DNA of 64,000 nt from positions 1 to 64,000 of the forward strand of contig NZ_VICB01000004.1 in the NCBI RefSeq assembly GCF_006546835.1, written 5' to 3'. The DNA comes from Actinomyces johnsonii. GTDB taxonomy: Bacteria > Actinomycetota > Actinomycetes > Actinomycetales > Actinomycetaceae. The notes under the pieces were generated by a model that was given only the letters and a program-made list of their open reading frames with translations, made no database searches and had not been told where the DNA came from. This document shows positions 1-9,299 of the stretch, piece by piece. Position 1 is the first letter of the stretch, and each line of letters begins with the position of its first letter. The position numbers and the translations under genes are program-made.

Positions 1-2
1 TG

Positions 3-245
3 GAGGAGTCGTTGGGGACTTCGAAGGCTCGTCGTGACCTGTCGGTCTCTCTGAACAATGTGGGGCGGGTGGCCGAGGTCCGTGGTGACTGGGATACGGC
101 GCAGGTTGCCTACCAGCAGTCGCTGCAGATTCGTCGGGAGCTGGAGGACCTGCTGGGAACCCCGCAGGCTCAGCAGGACGTGTCAACCTCTGAGGAGCAC
201 CTTAGGCGCCTGAGTCAGAAGCGCGCTGACCTGGGAGAACTCTGA
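3..245 (+). CDS. C-terminal end of a tetratricopeptide-repeat (TPR) protein, cut by the window edge
   Basis: The frame is open from the first bases and stops at 243-245, so only the last 80 or so residues are visible. The segment LNNVGRVAEVRGDWDTAQVA and the following AYQQSLQIRREL have the TPR helix-turn-helix spacing (small residue, G-D-W turn, A-x-x-x-Y). The residues before it (EESLGTSKARRDLSVS) look like the linker of a previous repeat, so the full protein probably has several repeats. TPR arrays mediate protein-protein contacts; no partner can be named. The tail after the last repeat is polar and ends QKRADLGEL. Confidence 0.7.
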   Translation, partial: EESLGTSKARRDLSVSLNNVGRVAEVRGDWDTAQVAYQQSLQIRRELEDLLGTPQAQQDVSTSEEHLRRLSQKRADLGEL

Positions 246-597
246 GCGGAACCGTATCTCAGTAAAGCTGAGGACCACCTGTTCGGAAGACGGAACAATC
301 ACAACGCGACCCGTCTGATAGGGGAGGCACAGTGCGCGCACAGGCGCAGCACATGAGTCTTGTATGATACCTACAAATGATAGCGGCTCGAGTTGTCTGA
401 AATCTAGATCACAGTTGTGTTGAGATTGTGACCTCGTGCGTGTTTTGTTTGTTCGCTATTCCCAAACAGTCGGTTTGTGACACAGTGGCCTTGGTCATCA
501 CGGGGCAGCCTTCCCGTCTCCTGAGCGGGTAGTGAGGGCGTCCTGTGATGGTTCACGAGGCAGACCTTGTTATCTATGCCAGGAATCCGGAGATCCC
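246..597. other. Intergenic region upstream of the surface protein
   Basis: This 352-base stretch has no convincing gene. It is AT-richer than its surroundings between about 340 and 480. A TATGAT hexamer at 363-368 could be a -10 box for the surface protein gene, but no good -35 partner is seen. I see no clear terminator for the TPR gene. Confidence 0.4.
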
Positions 598-2415
598 ATG
601 AACACATTGTCCACGGGCGCCACCTCTCGGCCGGCCCTCTCACGGGGGGCGGTGAGGGGACTCGTCGCCATCCTTGCTCTCTTCCTCGTCGCGATCTTGT
701 CTCAGCTCTCGCCCCAGGCGAGCGCCGACGAGAACAAGAGCGTCAACGTTTCCAACCTGTCTCTGACACGTGTGGACGGCAACAACGTTGAGCAGGACGG
801 GAAGCTCAACTACTACGACCTCGCTCGCCTGAGCTTCGACTGGAACGGCGTCGACGCCAACCTCAAGTCGGGCGACTCCTTCACCATTGGTCTGGGCGAG
901 TACTTCAGCAACCTGCAGAACAACGCCACCCACCCGATGACCGTCGAGTACGGCGGCAAGGACGTTGAGGTCGGCACCTGCACCCTCACCGTCAGGGACG
1001 TCACCTGCACCTTCAACTCCAAGGTCGATGAGCTGAAGGCTGCCGGCTTCCACAACTTCAAGGGCAGCGGCTCTGCCCTGGTGTCGGTCGTTAAGACCAC
1101 CGACTCGCAGACCGTTGACCTCACCGCCAACGGCGTCACAACCCCTGTCATTCTGCCCGGTGGTGGCGGCATCGGCGGTCCTCAGGAGAGCGACTGGGAG
1201 CTCACCAAGTGGGCCTCCACTTTCTACAACAACTACAAGGAGCTGACCTGGGGTGTGAACTTCGGGACCAACCAGACCACTGGTGGCAAGCTCGGTAAGA
1301 CCTTCGACGGTTCCCGCCAGACCATCGTCTTCACCGACACCCTCGGCGGTGGCATGAGCTTCAACCAGGCCGACGCCTCTCGTACGGTGCTCTACCTGCG
1401 TCCCGCGGACGGCAAGTCCATCCCGCTGACCAACGCCGCCGGCCAGGACTCCACCACCCAGTACGGTGACTTCGACGTCAAGGCCTCCTACTCCGCGGAC
1501 GGCCGCGTCGCCACCTACGAGGTGACCGGTCCGTTCCAGAACAGCACCAACTTCACCCTGGAGTACCCGGTCTCCTTCGTGGACGCCAACGGCAACGCCG
1601 TCACCGCAACCCGGGGCACCGTCTACGAGAACAGCATCAACCTCAACGGCACGGACCTGATCAGCACTCAGCGGCAGTCCTACGTCCAGTACTTCGACAT
1701 CTCGGTCCAAATGGAGCCCGGCTTCGGCACCTTCGACGTGACCAAGGTCGTTCAGGGCGACGGCGCCGCTCAAGCTGCAGACTCCTCCTTCGTCGTCGAC
1801 GTCGCCTACGAGCTGCCGGCCGCCGCCAGTTCCTACCCGAACTGGAAGGCCCCCGAGGGCCAGAAGCCCACTGGCGAGGGCCGCACCGGTACGTCCTCCG
1901 TCACCGTCAAGCCCGGTGCACCGGTCACCTTCGAGGGGACCTTCCCCGTGGGCACCAAGATCACGCTGAGCGAGGACATCTCCAAGGCCCAGCCCGCAGC
2001 CTCTGGCTACAGCTGGGGCGAGCCGGTCTTCACCGTGGACGGTCAGAACACCAACACCTTCACCATCCGCGACCAGGAGCTCGTCAAGGTCTCTCTGACT
2101 AACACGACGACCACGACTACGGCTCCGCCGACCACCACGGCTCCGCCCACGACCACGGCTCCGCCGACCACCACGGTCCCGCCGGCCACCACGCCTCCGG
2201 CGACCACGGCTCCGCCGACCACCACGGCTCCGCCCGCGGTCCCGCCGACCACCACCCCGGGCGCTCCGGTTCCGCCCACCTCCACCCCGAGGACGCCGAC
2301 CAGCACCCCGCCGCTGGCTCGCACCGGTGCTAACGCCGTTGCGCTCCTGCTCCTCGCCGGTGCCGGCGTGGGTGGCGGCGCTCTGCTGGTGGCTCGCCGC
2401 CGCAACGCCTCCTGA
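598..2415 (+). CDS. LARTG-anchored cell-wall surface protein (adhesin-like, DUF5979-like domain, TTTAPP stalk)
   Basis: A 605-residue exported protein. The ATG at 598 is preferred because GGAG lies 5 bases upstream and the signal peptide begins there: a basic N-region, a hydrophobic core at about residues 20-36, and a likely cut after ASA (residue 43). Residues 45-390 look like the paired Ig-like adhesive modules of Gram-positive MSCRAMM-type adhesins. Residues about 400-510 (FDVTKVVQGDG onward) resemble the DUF5979 modules common in Actinomyces surface proteins. A Thr/Pro stalk follows, then LARTG (573-577), a hydrophobic helix and RRR. LARTG departs from the LPxTG consensus, with Ala for Pro, but the full sorting-signal layout is present. 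It is probably monocistronic, ending at the hairpin at 2461. Its ligand is unknown. Confidence 0.88.
   Translation: MNTLSTGATSRPALSRGAVRGLVAILALFLVAILSQLSPQASADENKSVNVSNLSLTRVDGNNVEQDGKLNYYDLARLSFDWNGVDANLKSGDSFTIGLGEYFSNLQNNATHPMTVEYGGKDVEVGTCTLTVRDVTCTFNSKVDELKAAGFHNFKGSGSALVSVVKTTDSQTVDLTANGVTTPVILPGGGGIGGPQESDWELTKWASTFYNNYKELTWGVNFGTNQTTGGKLGKTFDGSRQTIVFTDTLGGGMSFNQADASRTVLYLRPADGKSIPLTNAAGQDSTTQYGDFDVKASYSADGRVATYEVTGPFQNSTNFTLEYPVSFVDANGNAVTATRGTVYENSINLNGTDLISTQRQSYVQYFDISVQMEPGFGTFDVTKVVQGDGAAQAADSSFVVDVAYELPAAASSYPNWKAPEGQKPTGEGRTGTSSVTVKPGAPVTFEGTFPVGTKITLSEDISKAQPAASGYSWGEPVFTVDGQNTNTFTIRDQELVKVSLTNTTTTTTAPPTTTAPPTTTAPPTTTVPPATTPPATTAPPTTTAPPAVPPTTTPGAPVPPTSTPRTPTSTPPLARTGANAVALLLLAGAGVGGGALLVARRRNAS
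2098..2250 (+). repeat. Tandem 18-base repeats coding for a TTTAPP stalk
   Basis: Imperfect tandem copies of an 18-base unit (ACCACCACGGCTCCGCCG-like) encode TTTAPP/TTTVPP repeats that form the wall-spanning stalk of the LARTG protein. Such repeats change length by slippage, so copy number is likely to differ between strains. Confidence 0.8.
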
Positions 2416-2460
2416 ACGCGGGTGACCGCTTCTCGAGCCTGAACTTCATCAGGAGATCCC

Positions 2461-2497
2461 AGTGGCCCCTCCCCGGTTCAACCGGGGCGGGGCCACT
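2461..2497 (+). terminator. Strong hairpin terminator after the LARTG protein gene
   Basis: 16-base arms (2461-2476 and 2482-2497) pair with one mismatch around the 5-base loop TTCAA, 45 bases after the stop codon. There is no T-run, which is common for actinobacterial terminators. Confidence 0.75.
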
Positions 2498-2631
2498 GGC
2501 GTGCCGTCTGCATTCCGGGCGCTCCCGGGCCCGGGACGGTCCCTGGGCATGAGGGCGACTCAACCCTAGGGAGGAGCCTCCCTCACCATCAATCATTCTC
2601 CCGGGGGTCTCGGTGGCCTCGTCTCCCTTTC

Positions 2632-2637
2632 TAGCCT
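2632..2637 (+). promoter_or_regulatory. -10 box TAGCCT of a likely leaderless small gene
   Basis: TAGCCT ends 6 bases before the ATG at 2644, so transcription would begin at or next to the start codon. No recognisable -35 is seen. Confidence 0.4.
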
Positions 2638-2643
2638 GGAGTC

Positions 2644-2811
2644 ATGAGCGCAGCGACATCCTCTTCTCCGTCCTCACTGACCTCCTTCGTCTCCTCCCTG
2701 GAGCAGCCGCCCCCGGCCTGGGGGAGCTTCGACGACGTGCCGGCCCCAATGTCCATGGGCCTGGGACGGGTGATCGGTCGGCTGCTCAAGCAGCTCCTCT
2801 GGCGCCGCTGA
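2644..2811 (+). CDS. Small hypothetical protein, 55 residues
   Basis: An ATG frame of 55 codons with the strong G/C third-position bias of neighbouring real genes (for example CTG GAG CAG CCG CCC CCG GCC TGG GGG). The product begins MSAATSSSPSSLTSF, has a Pro-rich middle (EQPPPAWGSF) and ends with the basic amphipathic segment RVIGRLLKQLLWRR, which might contact a membrane or a partner. The -10 box directly before the ATG suggests leaderless translation. I do not recognise a family. It lies alone between the surface protein and hom. Confidence 0.5.
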   Translation: MSAATSSSPSSLTSFVSSLEQPPPAWGSFDDVPAPMSMGLGRVIGRLLKQLLWRR

Positions 2812-3076
2812 GGGCCCTCGCCGCCTGGTAGACGCACTACCTCGGTGAGATCGGTCCTTGGAAGACCGGCTCTTCGCGAGCGGGGCGTGACGGGGTCGTC
2901 GCGTGTCCGTACATCGACAGGCAAGCGCTCCCGGGCCGATGGCCCTTATGCTGGCCCGCAGCGACGGTCGGCCCACGCGGGCAGCAGGTCACAGGCTCCT
3001 GCCGTATCCGGCCCCATCGCTTCACGCAGTCGAAGTGCCCGCAGAAGGCACGCTACACAGCAAGGTGGTCCATCTC

Positions 3077-4405
3077 GTGGCTCAGGAGCTCTCACCCGCC
3101 CAGCGCACCCTCACCGTCGGCGTCCTCGGCGCCGGGACCGTCGGCAGCCAGGTGATCCGCCTGCTCACCGAACAGGCTGACGACTTCGCTGCCCGTTCCG
3201 GTGCTCGCCTGGAGATCACGGGAGTGGCCGTGCGCGACGTCGACGCTCCACGAGACGCCTCGGTGCCCCGGAACCTCCTCACTGACGACGCCACCGCCGT
3301 CGCCACCGGCAACGATCTGGTCATCGAGCTCATCGGCGGCATCGAGCCCGCCCGGACCCTCATCCTGGCCGCATTCAAGGCCGGGGCCAGCGTCATCACC
3401 GGCAACAAAGCCCTCATCGCCGCCCACGGTCCCGAGCTCTACGCGGCCGCGGCCGCTGCCGGCACCGATTTCTACTACGAGGCCGCCGTCGCGGGCGCCA
3501 TTCCCGTCGTCTATGCGCTGCGCGAGTCGATGGCCGGGGACCGCGTCACCAGCGTGCTCGGCATCGTCAACGGCACCACCAACTACATCCTCGACGAGAT
3601 GAGCACCAAGGGCCTGTCCTTCGAGACCGCCCTGGCCACCGCCCAGGAGCTCGGTTACGCCGAGGCCGACCCTACCGCCGACGTCGACGGCCTGGACGCG
3701 GCCGCCAAGGCCGCCATCATCGCCTCGCTCGCCTTCCACACCCGCGTGGGCCTCGACGACGTCTCCGTCGAGGGCATCCGCGCTATCACCGCCGATGACA
3801 TCCGCGAGGCCCACGCCTCGGGCTGCGAGCTCAAGCTGCTCGCCATCGCCCAGCGCCGCGACGACAAGCACGCCCACGGCATCTCCGTGCGCGTCCACCC
3901 CGCCCTCGTGCCCAACGACCACCCGCTGGCCAGCGTCCGCGGCGCCTACAACGCCGTCCTGGTCGAGGCCGAGAGCGCCGGGCGCCTCATGTTCTACGGA
4001 CAGGGCGCAGGGGGAGCCCCGACTGCCTCAGCCGTCCTGTCCGACGTCGTCGCCGCCGCCGCCCACCGGGTCCACGGCGGCCAGGCCCCCCGCGAGTCCT
4101 CCTACGCGAGCCTCCCCGTCCTCGGCCCCGAGGCCGCCGTCACCCGCTACCAGATCCAGCTGCGCTCAGACGACGCCGTCGGCTCCCTGGCCGCCATGGC
4201 CTCCGTCTTCGCCGAGAACGGGGTCTCCATCAACTCGGTGCGTCAGAGCGCCTACGTCACCACCGACGGCAGCGACGACCAGGCCGTCGTCACCTTCGTG
4301 ACCCACCCCGCTCCCGTCTTCCACCTCGACGCCGCCGTCGAGGGGCTGCGGGACTCGGACCGGGTCGCCGAAATCGTCTCCGTCCAACGCGTCGAGGGCG
4401 AGTGA
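3077..4405 (+). CDS. hom: Homoserine dehydrogenase
   Basis: Catalyses NAD(P)H-dependent reduction of aspartate semialdehyde to homoserine, the branch point to threonine and methionine. The GTG at 3077 gives 442 residues, the usual actinobacterial length. It has AAGGTGGT about 8 bases upstream and places the Rossmann motif GAGTVG at residues 18-23; a longer open frame upstream lacks family similarity. GNKALIA and the DPTADVDGLDAAAK segment, carrying the catalytic Asp/Lys pair of the family, are present. The last 85 residues (YQIQLRSDDAVGSLAAMASV onward) form an ACT domain, so feedback control by threonine is likely, as in corynebacteria. A TATGCT box at 2947-2952 may be its promoter, leaving a leader of about 120 bases. 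thrB follows after one base. Confidence 0.95.
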   Translation: MAQELSPAQRTLTVGVLGAGTVGSQVIRLLTEQADDFAARSGARLEITGVAVRDVDAPRDASVPRNLLTDDATAVATGNDLVIELIGGIEPARTLILAAFKAGASVITGNKALIAAHGPELYAAAAAAGTDFYYEAAVAGAIPVVYALRESMAGDRVTSVLGIVNGTTNYILDEMSTKGLSFETALATAQELGYAEADPTADVDGLDAAAKAAIIASLAFHTRVGLDDVSVEGIRAITADDIREAHASGCELKLLAIAQRRDDKHAHGISVRVHPALVPNDHPLASVRGAYNAVLVEAESAGRLMFYGQGAGGAPTASAVLSDVVAAAAHRVHGGQAPRESSYASLPVLGPEAAVTRYQIQLRSDDAVGSLAAMASVFAENGVSINSVRQSAYVTTDGSDDQAVVTFVTHPAPVFHLDAAVEGLRDSDRVAEIVSVQRVEGE

Positions 4406-4406
4406 C

Positions 4407-5309
4407 ATGCGGATCGTCTACGAGCGCGCCGCCGTCCGCGTCCCGGCCACGACGGCGAACATGGGGCCGGGCTTCGACTCCTTCGGCATGGCCTTCCGCT
4501 ACTACGACGAGGTCTCGGTGCGCCCGATCACCGGCGTCACCCGCGTCATCGTCGAGGGCGTCGGAGCCGAGACGGTGCCCACTGACGACGACAACCTCGT
4601 CGTGCGGGCGCTGCGAGCCGGCCTGGACGCCGTCGGCGCCCCGCAGGCCGGTTTCGAAATGCGCTGCCTCAACCGGATCCCCCACGGCGGAGGCATGGGT
4701 TCCTCCGCCAGCGCTGCGGTGGCCGGGCTCATGCTGGCGCGCGGTCTCATCTCCGAGCCCGAGGCCCTCGACAACGACCGGATTTTTTCCCTGGCCACCG
4801 AGTTCGAAGGCCACCCCGACAATGTCGCCCCGGCCGTCTTCGGCGGAGCCACCGTCGCCTGGGTCGAGCGCGGCGGCCATCCGCGCATGGCGCCCATGCC
4901 GGTGGACGCCTCACTCGGGGTGAGCCTGCTCATCCCGCCGTCGACCACGCGCCTGTCCACCAAGGAGGCCCGCCAGGTCTTGCCCGTCTCCGTTCCGCGC
5001 GAGGACGCCCTGTTCAACACCTCCCGGGCGGCCGTCCTCATGCTCGCGCTCGCCGGGCGCCCCGACCTGCTCATGGCCGGCACCGAGGACCGACTCCACC
5101 AGGAGTACCGGCGCGGCGTCCTTCCGGCCTCCATGGCGGTCATGGACTCCCTGCGCGAGCAGGGCTACCCGGCGGTCATCTCCGGAGCCGGCCCCACAGT
5201 ACTCGTCCTGTCCACACTGGCCGAACAGACCCGCTTCACCCTGGAGAACCACGGCTGGAGCGTGCTCAGCCCCGGCATCGACACCCGCGGCGCGGTCCTG
5301 ACCTCCTGA
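4407..5309 (+). CDS. thrB: Homoserine kinase (GHMP family)
   Basis: Phosphorylates homoserine to O-phosphohomoserine with ATP, the step after Hom in threonine synthesis. The 300-residue length is normal. The N-terminal VPATTANMGPGFDSFG and the GHMP phosphate-binding loop IPHGGGMGSSASAAV (about residues 91-105) are intact, and SGAGPTVLVLS near the C-terminus is the second conserved GHMP segment. The ATG starts one base after the hom stop, so the two genes are cotranscribed and probably translationally coupled. thrC is not in the window. Confidence 0.95.
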   Translation: MRIVYERAAVRVPATTANMGPGFDSFGMAFRYYDEVSVRPITGVTRVIVEGVGAETVPTDDDNLVVRALRAGLDAVGAPQAGFEMRCLNRIPHGGGMGSSASAAVAGLMLARGLISEPEALDNDRIFSLATEFEGHPDNVAPAVFGGATVAWVERGGHPRMAPMPVDASLGVSLLIPPSTTRLSTKEARQVLPVSVPREDALFNTSRAAVLMLALAGRPDLLMAGTEDRLHQEYRRGVLPASMAVMDSLREQGYPAVISGAGPTVLVLSTLAEQTRFTLENHGWSVLSPGIDTRGAVLTS

Positions 5310-5620
5310 ATCTGCCCTACGTGTGGAGACAGATGCGGTGACCGTGCGCGGGTGTGATGTCTCGGAACATAGACGGCGAGAAGCTGGAATATCGGTGGAA
5401 CGTTGCGCGTTGCTCCGTTAGGCACTGCGTGAACGGGCTGCTATGCTGACACCGTCGGCCGCGCGGATTGCACCGCGCCGCTGACCGCACCAGCCCCGGA
5501 CCTGAGGCTTATGCCCCTGCAGGAGCCGGCAGTGCATGGCCTTCCCCGTGAACGATTCCGGGGGGTCTCCCCAGTTGAACGTCTCCTCCCGCGGAGCGTC
5601 ATCACACCGTTAGGACACTC
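5310..5620. other. rho leader / intergenic region
   Basis: This 311-base stretch between thrB and rho has no credible gene. TATGCT at 5442-5447 is the best -10 candidate, which would give rho an untranslated leader of about 170 bases. A G/C-rich region at 5550-5580 (CCGGGGGGTCTCCCC) could fold. A long leader fits the known autogenous control of rho in other bacteria, but no specific element is recognised. Confidence 0.35.
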
Positions 5621-7687
5621 GTGACCGAGACCTCCAGCGCCCAGCCCTCACTTTCCACCATGCGTCTGGCCGAGCTCCAGTCGCTCGCAGGCTCCATGGG
5701 CCTCAAGGGCATCTCCCGTATGCGAAAGAGCGAGCTCGTCTCCGCCATCCGTCAGGCGCGCGCCTCCTCATCCTCCGCTTCCGACTCCCCGAGTGCGTCG
5801 ACCGGCTCATCCGATGCCGACGGGACCGACATCCCCGATTCCTCCTCCGGCGCATCCTCCTCTGAGCCCGCAGAGGCGACTGCTCCGGCGCGCTCGCGCC
5901 GTCGTCGCGCCACCGCGGCCTCCGGCGCCCCCGAGGAGCGCCAGTCTTCGCCGGCGCTCGACCTGGGCATCGACCTGCCCGACCGTTCCGGCTCCTCCGC
6001 CGACTCCGACGACGAGGAGCGTCCCGCGCGCAACAGGTGGCGCGAACGCACCGCGCGTTCCGAGCAGACGGGCGACGACGGCGACTCCTACGCCCGTTCG
6101 GAGCGCGGCGAGCGTTCATCGCGCGATCAGACGCGCCGCGGCCGCAGGCGCGCCCACGCCTCCGCGGGAGCCCCCGAGCCCCAGGAGCGCACCTCCCGCG
6201 AGCCCCGCACGGACTCGCCCGAGGACCATGCCGATGCCAAGGCCGCTCTCATGCGCGACCTGGCCGACGCCACTGGGACCTCCGTCGTCGAGCCCCGGGA
6301 GCGCTCGCGCCGGGGCCGCGACGGCAATGACGACGCCGACGGCTACGACGACGAGCGCGGCGGGCGTCGACGTCGGGGCCGCAAGCGCGGACGCGACCGC
6401 TTCGACCGTGACGACCGTGACGCCGGCCGCGAGCACCGTGACAACAACAGCGGGCGCGGCAACCGCAACCAGCCGCGCGAGGACGAGGTCCTCCTGCCGG
6501 TGGCCGGCATCCTGGACGTCACCGACAATCAGCACGCCTATCTGCGTACCTCCGGCTATCTGCCCGGCCCCAAAGACGTCTACGTCTCCAACCAGCTCAT
6601 CAAGGACAACGGGCTGCGCGCCGGCGACGCCGTGACCGGCTGGGTCCGCGAGGGCGGAGATTCCTCCGCGCCCCACCACGGCGGACGCAACAACCGCCGT
6701 CAGAACCGCGCCGGCCGGGTCAAGTACAACCCCATGGTCAGCGTCGAGACCGTCAACGGCATGGACGCCGAGCGCTCCAAGCGCCGGCCTGAGTTCGCCA
6801 AGCTTACCCCCCTCTACCCCCAGGAGCAGCTGCGCCTGGAGACCACGCCCAAGGCCGTCACCCCGCGGATCATCGACCTGGTCTCGCCCATCGGTAAGGG
6901 GCAGCGAGGGCTCATCGTCTCCCCGCCCAAGGCGGGTAAGACGATCGTTCTGCAGCAGATCGCCAACGCCATCAGCGTCAACAACCCTGAGGCCCACCTC
7001 ATGGTCGTGCTCGTCGACGAGCGCCCCGAGGAGGTCACCGACATGCAGCGCACCGTCAAGGGGGAGGTCATCGCCTCCACCTTCGACCGGCCGGCCTCCG
7101 ACCACACGATTGTGGCCGAGCTGGCCATCGAGCGCGCCAAGCGCCTCGTGGAGCTGGGGCAGGACGTCGTCGTGCTGCTAGACTCCATCACCCGCCTCGG
7201 GCGCGCCTACAACCTGGCGGCGCCTGCCAGCGGCCGAATCCTCTCCGGTGGTGTGGACGCCTCCGCCCTCTACCCGCCCAAGCGCTTCTTCGGCGCCGCC
7301 CGCAACGTGGAGAACGGCGGCAGCCTGACCATCCTGGCCACGGCGCTGGTGGAGACCGGCTCCAAGATGGACGAGGTCATCTTCGAGGAGTTCAAGGGCA
7401 CCGGGAACATGGAGCTGCGCCTGTCGCGCCAGCTCGCCGACAAACGCATCTTCCCGGCCGTGGATGTGGCCGCCTCCGGCACCCGCCGCGAGGAGCTGCT
7501 CATCGACCCCGCCCAGCTCAAGATCATGTGGCGCCTGCGCCGCCTCTTCGCCGGGCTCGAGCAGCAGCAGGCCCTCGAGTTGGTGCTGTCCAAGCTCAAG
7601 GACACCCAGTCCAACGCCGAGTTCCTCATGGTCCTGTCCAAGACCACTCCGGCCAGCGCCTCGCCGGCCGACGGCGAGGACGAGTAG
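5621..7687 (+). CDS. rho: Transcription termination factor Rho with actinobacterial insertion
   Basis: An RNA-dependent hexameric ATPase that ends transcription. The GTG start at 5621 follows AGGA by 5 bases. Residues about 8-45 ([20 protein letters not shown]) are the Rho_N helical domain. A long polar insertion rich in Arg, Asp and Ser follows (about residues 50-285), as in Micrococcus and Mycobacterium Rho, where it adds RNA contacts. Then come the cold-shock-like RNA-binding domain ([20 protein letters not shown]), Walker A PPKAGKT (about residue 435), Walker [17 protein letters not shown], and the secondary RNA site and R-loop ([19 protein letters not shown]). All ATPase motifs are intact. 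The 688 residues compare with about 420 in E. coli, the difference being the insertion. A hairpin at 7690 follows. Confidence 0.96.
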   Translation: MTETSSAQPSLSTMRLAELQSLAGSMGLKGISRMRKSELVSAIRQARASSSSASDSPSASTGSSDADGTDIPDSSSGASSSEPAEATAPARSRRRRATAASGAPEERQSSPALDLGIDLPDRSGSSADSDDEERPARNRWRERTARSEQTGDDGDSYARSERGERSSRDQTRRGRRRAHASAGAPEPQERTSREPRTDSPEDHADAKAALMRDLADATGTSVVEPRERSRRGRDGNDDADGYDDERGGRRRRGRKRGRDRFDRDDRDAGREHRDNNSGRGNRNQPREDEVLLPVAGILDVTDNQHAYLRTSGYLPGPKDVYVSNQLIKDNGLRAGDAVTGWVREGGDSSAPHHGGRNNRRQNRAGRVKYNPMVSVETVNGMDAERSKRRPEFAKLTPLYPQEQLRLETTPKAVTPRIIDLVSPIGKGQRGLIVSPPKAGKTIVLQQIANAISVNNPEAHLMVVLVDERPEEVTDMQRTVKGEVIASTFDRPASDHTIVAELAIERAKRLVELGQDVVVLLDSITRLGRAYNLAAPASGRILSGGVDASALYPPKRFFGAARNVENGGSLTILATALVETGSKMDEVIFEEFKGTGNMELRLSRQLADKRIFPAVDVAASGTRREELLIDPAQLKIMWRLRRLFAGLEQQQALELVLSKLKDTQSNAEFLMVLSKTTPASASPADGEDE

Positions 7688-7689
7688 AA

Positions 7690-7718
7690 CCTGCGGAACC
7701 GGTTCGGTTCCCGGCAGG
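7690..7718 (+). terminator. Hairpin after rho
   Basis: CCTGC and GGAACC pair with GGTTCC and GCAGG around the loop GGTTC, with a 2-base bulge. It begins 3 bases after the rho stop codon. No T-run. Confidence 0.45.
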
Positions 7719-7871
7719 ACCGGGCGAGCTCGACTCCAGGCAGGTGCCCGTTATCACCAGGCACAACCGTTGCGCGGGTGAGCCGGCCGGTGGCATAGTC
7801 TGCTGCTGGCCTCCGGTTCACCTGCGCCCCCGCGCGGGACCCGGGACCCTCTGACGCTTAAGGAGAAACCT

Positions 7872-8084
7872 ATGAAGCAGGGCATTCACCCCGACTACGT
7901 GGCCACCACGGTCACGTGCACCTGTGGCAACACCTTCGAGACCCGCTCCACCGTCACCTCCGGTGAGATCCGCGTGGACGTGTGCTCGGCCTGCCACCCC
8001 TTCTACACCGGCAAGCAGAAGATCCTCGACACCGGTGGCCGAGTCGCCCGCTTCGAGGCCCGGTACGGCAAGCGCGGCAAGTAA
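7872..8084 (+). CDS. rpmE: 50S ribosomal protein L31 (zinc-binding form)
   Basis: 70 residues, normal for L31, starting MKQGIHPDY. Cys 16, 18, 38 and 41 (CTC and CSAC) make the zinc site of the 'C+' paralogue, which in actinobacteria is normally replaced by a Cys-free L31 during zinc starvation. AGGAGA lies 6 bases before the ATG. Position between rho and prfA is conserved in many Gram-positives. A strong hairpin follows at 8093. Confidence 0.97.
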   Translation: MKQGIHPDYVATTVTCTCGNTFETRSTVTSGEIRVDVCSACHPFYTGKQKILDTGGRVARFEARYGKRGK

Positions 8085-8092
8085 CCGCGTCT

Positions 8093-8136
8093 AACGACGT
8101 CGGCGGCCGGCTCCCAGAGCCGCCGTCGGCGTCGTT
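8093..8136 (+). terminator. Hairpin terminator after rpmE
   Basis: Arms of 20-21 bases (8093-8113 and 8117-8136) pair around CCA with two G-U pairs and one bulged C. It lies 8 bases after the rpmE stop and separates rpmE from prfA. Confidence 0.7.
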
Positions 8137-8204
8137 CGCATATCGCGGCGTGTATCGCAGGTGCGCGTCAGCACGATTCCCAGCCCATGAAGGAACCCGA
8201 GTCC

Positions 8205-9299
8205 ATGAGTGAGGACTTCTCCGCCGCCGAGCCGCTCCTGGCCGAGTACGCGGACATCGAGGCCGAGATGGCCGGGCCCGCGGCAGCCGACCCCGGCGCC
8301 ATGCGTCGGCTGGGGCGCCGCTACGCCGAGCTGGGCAGGGTCGTTGCCGCCTACCGGGCCTGGCAGACGGCCAGCGCCGACCTGGCCGATGCCCTCGAGC
8401 TGGCGGCGGAGGATGAGGACTTTGCCGCCGAGGTCCCGGCGCTTGAGGCGGCCGCGACCGAGGCCGGCGAGCATCTGCGCGAGGTCCTCGTGCCCCGCGA
8501 CCCCGACGACGCCCGCGACGTCCTCATCGAGGTCAAGGCCGGTGAGGGCGGGGAGGAGTCGGCGTTGTTCGCCTCCGACCTGGCCCGCATGTACTCCCGC
8601 TATGCCGAACGACAGGGGTGGGCCGTCGAGGTTCTCGACGCCACCGACTCCGACCTGGGCGGTTACAAGGACGTGCGGCTGGCCATCAAGACCCGCGGAC
8701 CCGTGGAGCCCCAAGACGGGGTGTGGGCGCACCTGAAGTACGAGGGCGGCGTCCACCGCGTCCAGCGCGTCCCGGTCACCGAGTCGCAAGGGCGCATCCA
8801 CACTTCCGCCGCCGGAGTCCTGGTCATGCCGGAGGCCGACGACCCCGGTGAGCTCCAGATCGACGCCGCAGACCTGCGCATCGACGTCTTCCGCTCCTCG
8901 GGGCCGGGGGGCCAGAGCGTCAACACCACCGACTCGGCCGTGCGCATCACCCACCTGCCCTCCGGGATCGTCGTGTCGATGCAGAACGAGAAGTCCCAGC
9001 TGCAGAACAAGGAAGCGGCCATGCGGGTCCTGCGGGCCCGGCTCCTGGCCGAGCGAGCGGCCGCCGCCGCCGCCGAGGCCGCGCAGGCCCGTCGCAGTCA
9101 GGTGCGCACTGTGGACCGCTCCGAGCGAATCCGCACCTACAATTTCCCTGAGAACCGGATCGCCGACCACCGCACCGGCTTCAAGGCCTACAACCTCGAT
9201 GCCGTGCTCGACGGTGACCTCGGCCCGGTGATCGCCTCGGCTATCGCCATGGACGAGGCTGAACGATTATCCCAGGTGGGTGAGGGCAGTGGCTCCTGA
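8205..9299 (+). CDS. prfA: Peptide chain release factor 1
   Basis: Recognises UAA and UAG in the ribosomal A site and triggers peptide release. The start at 8205 (MSEDFS) is chosen over the ATG at 8187 because AAGGA lies 10 bases before it and nothing resembling a ribosome site precedes 8187. This gives 364 residues. The codon-reading tripeptide is PVT (190-192), the PxT form that defines RF1 rather than RF2. The hydrolysis motif GGQ is at residues 235-237 inside [17 protein letters not shown]. The 3' end overlaps prmC, whose product methylates the GGQ glutamine, so substrate and modifier are coupled. Confidence 0.96.
   Translation: MSEDFSAAEPLLAEYADIEAEMAGPAAADPGAMRRLGRRYAELGRVVAAYRAWQTASADLADALELAAEDEDFAAEVPALEAAATEAGEHLREVLVPRDPDDARDVLIEVKAGEGGEESALFASDLARMYSRYAERQGWAVEVLDATDSDLGGYKDVRLAIKTRGPVEPQDGVWAHLKYEGGVHRVQRVPVTESQGRIHTSAAGVLVMPEADDPGELQIDAADLRIDVFRSSGPGGQSVNTTDSAVRITHLPSGIVVSMQNEKSQLQNKEAAMRVLRARLLAERAAAAAAEAAQARRSQVRTVDRSERIRTYNFPENRIADHRTGFKAYNLDAVLDGDLGPVIASAIAMDEAERLSQVGEGSGS

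Noticed and set aside
640..1773. 377-codon minus-strand open frame opposite the LARTG protein
   Set aside because: Repetitive Val/Gly/Glu composition of an antisense shadow; the plus-strand gene has signal peptide, stalk and sorting signal.
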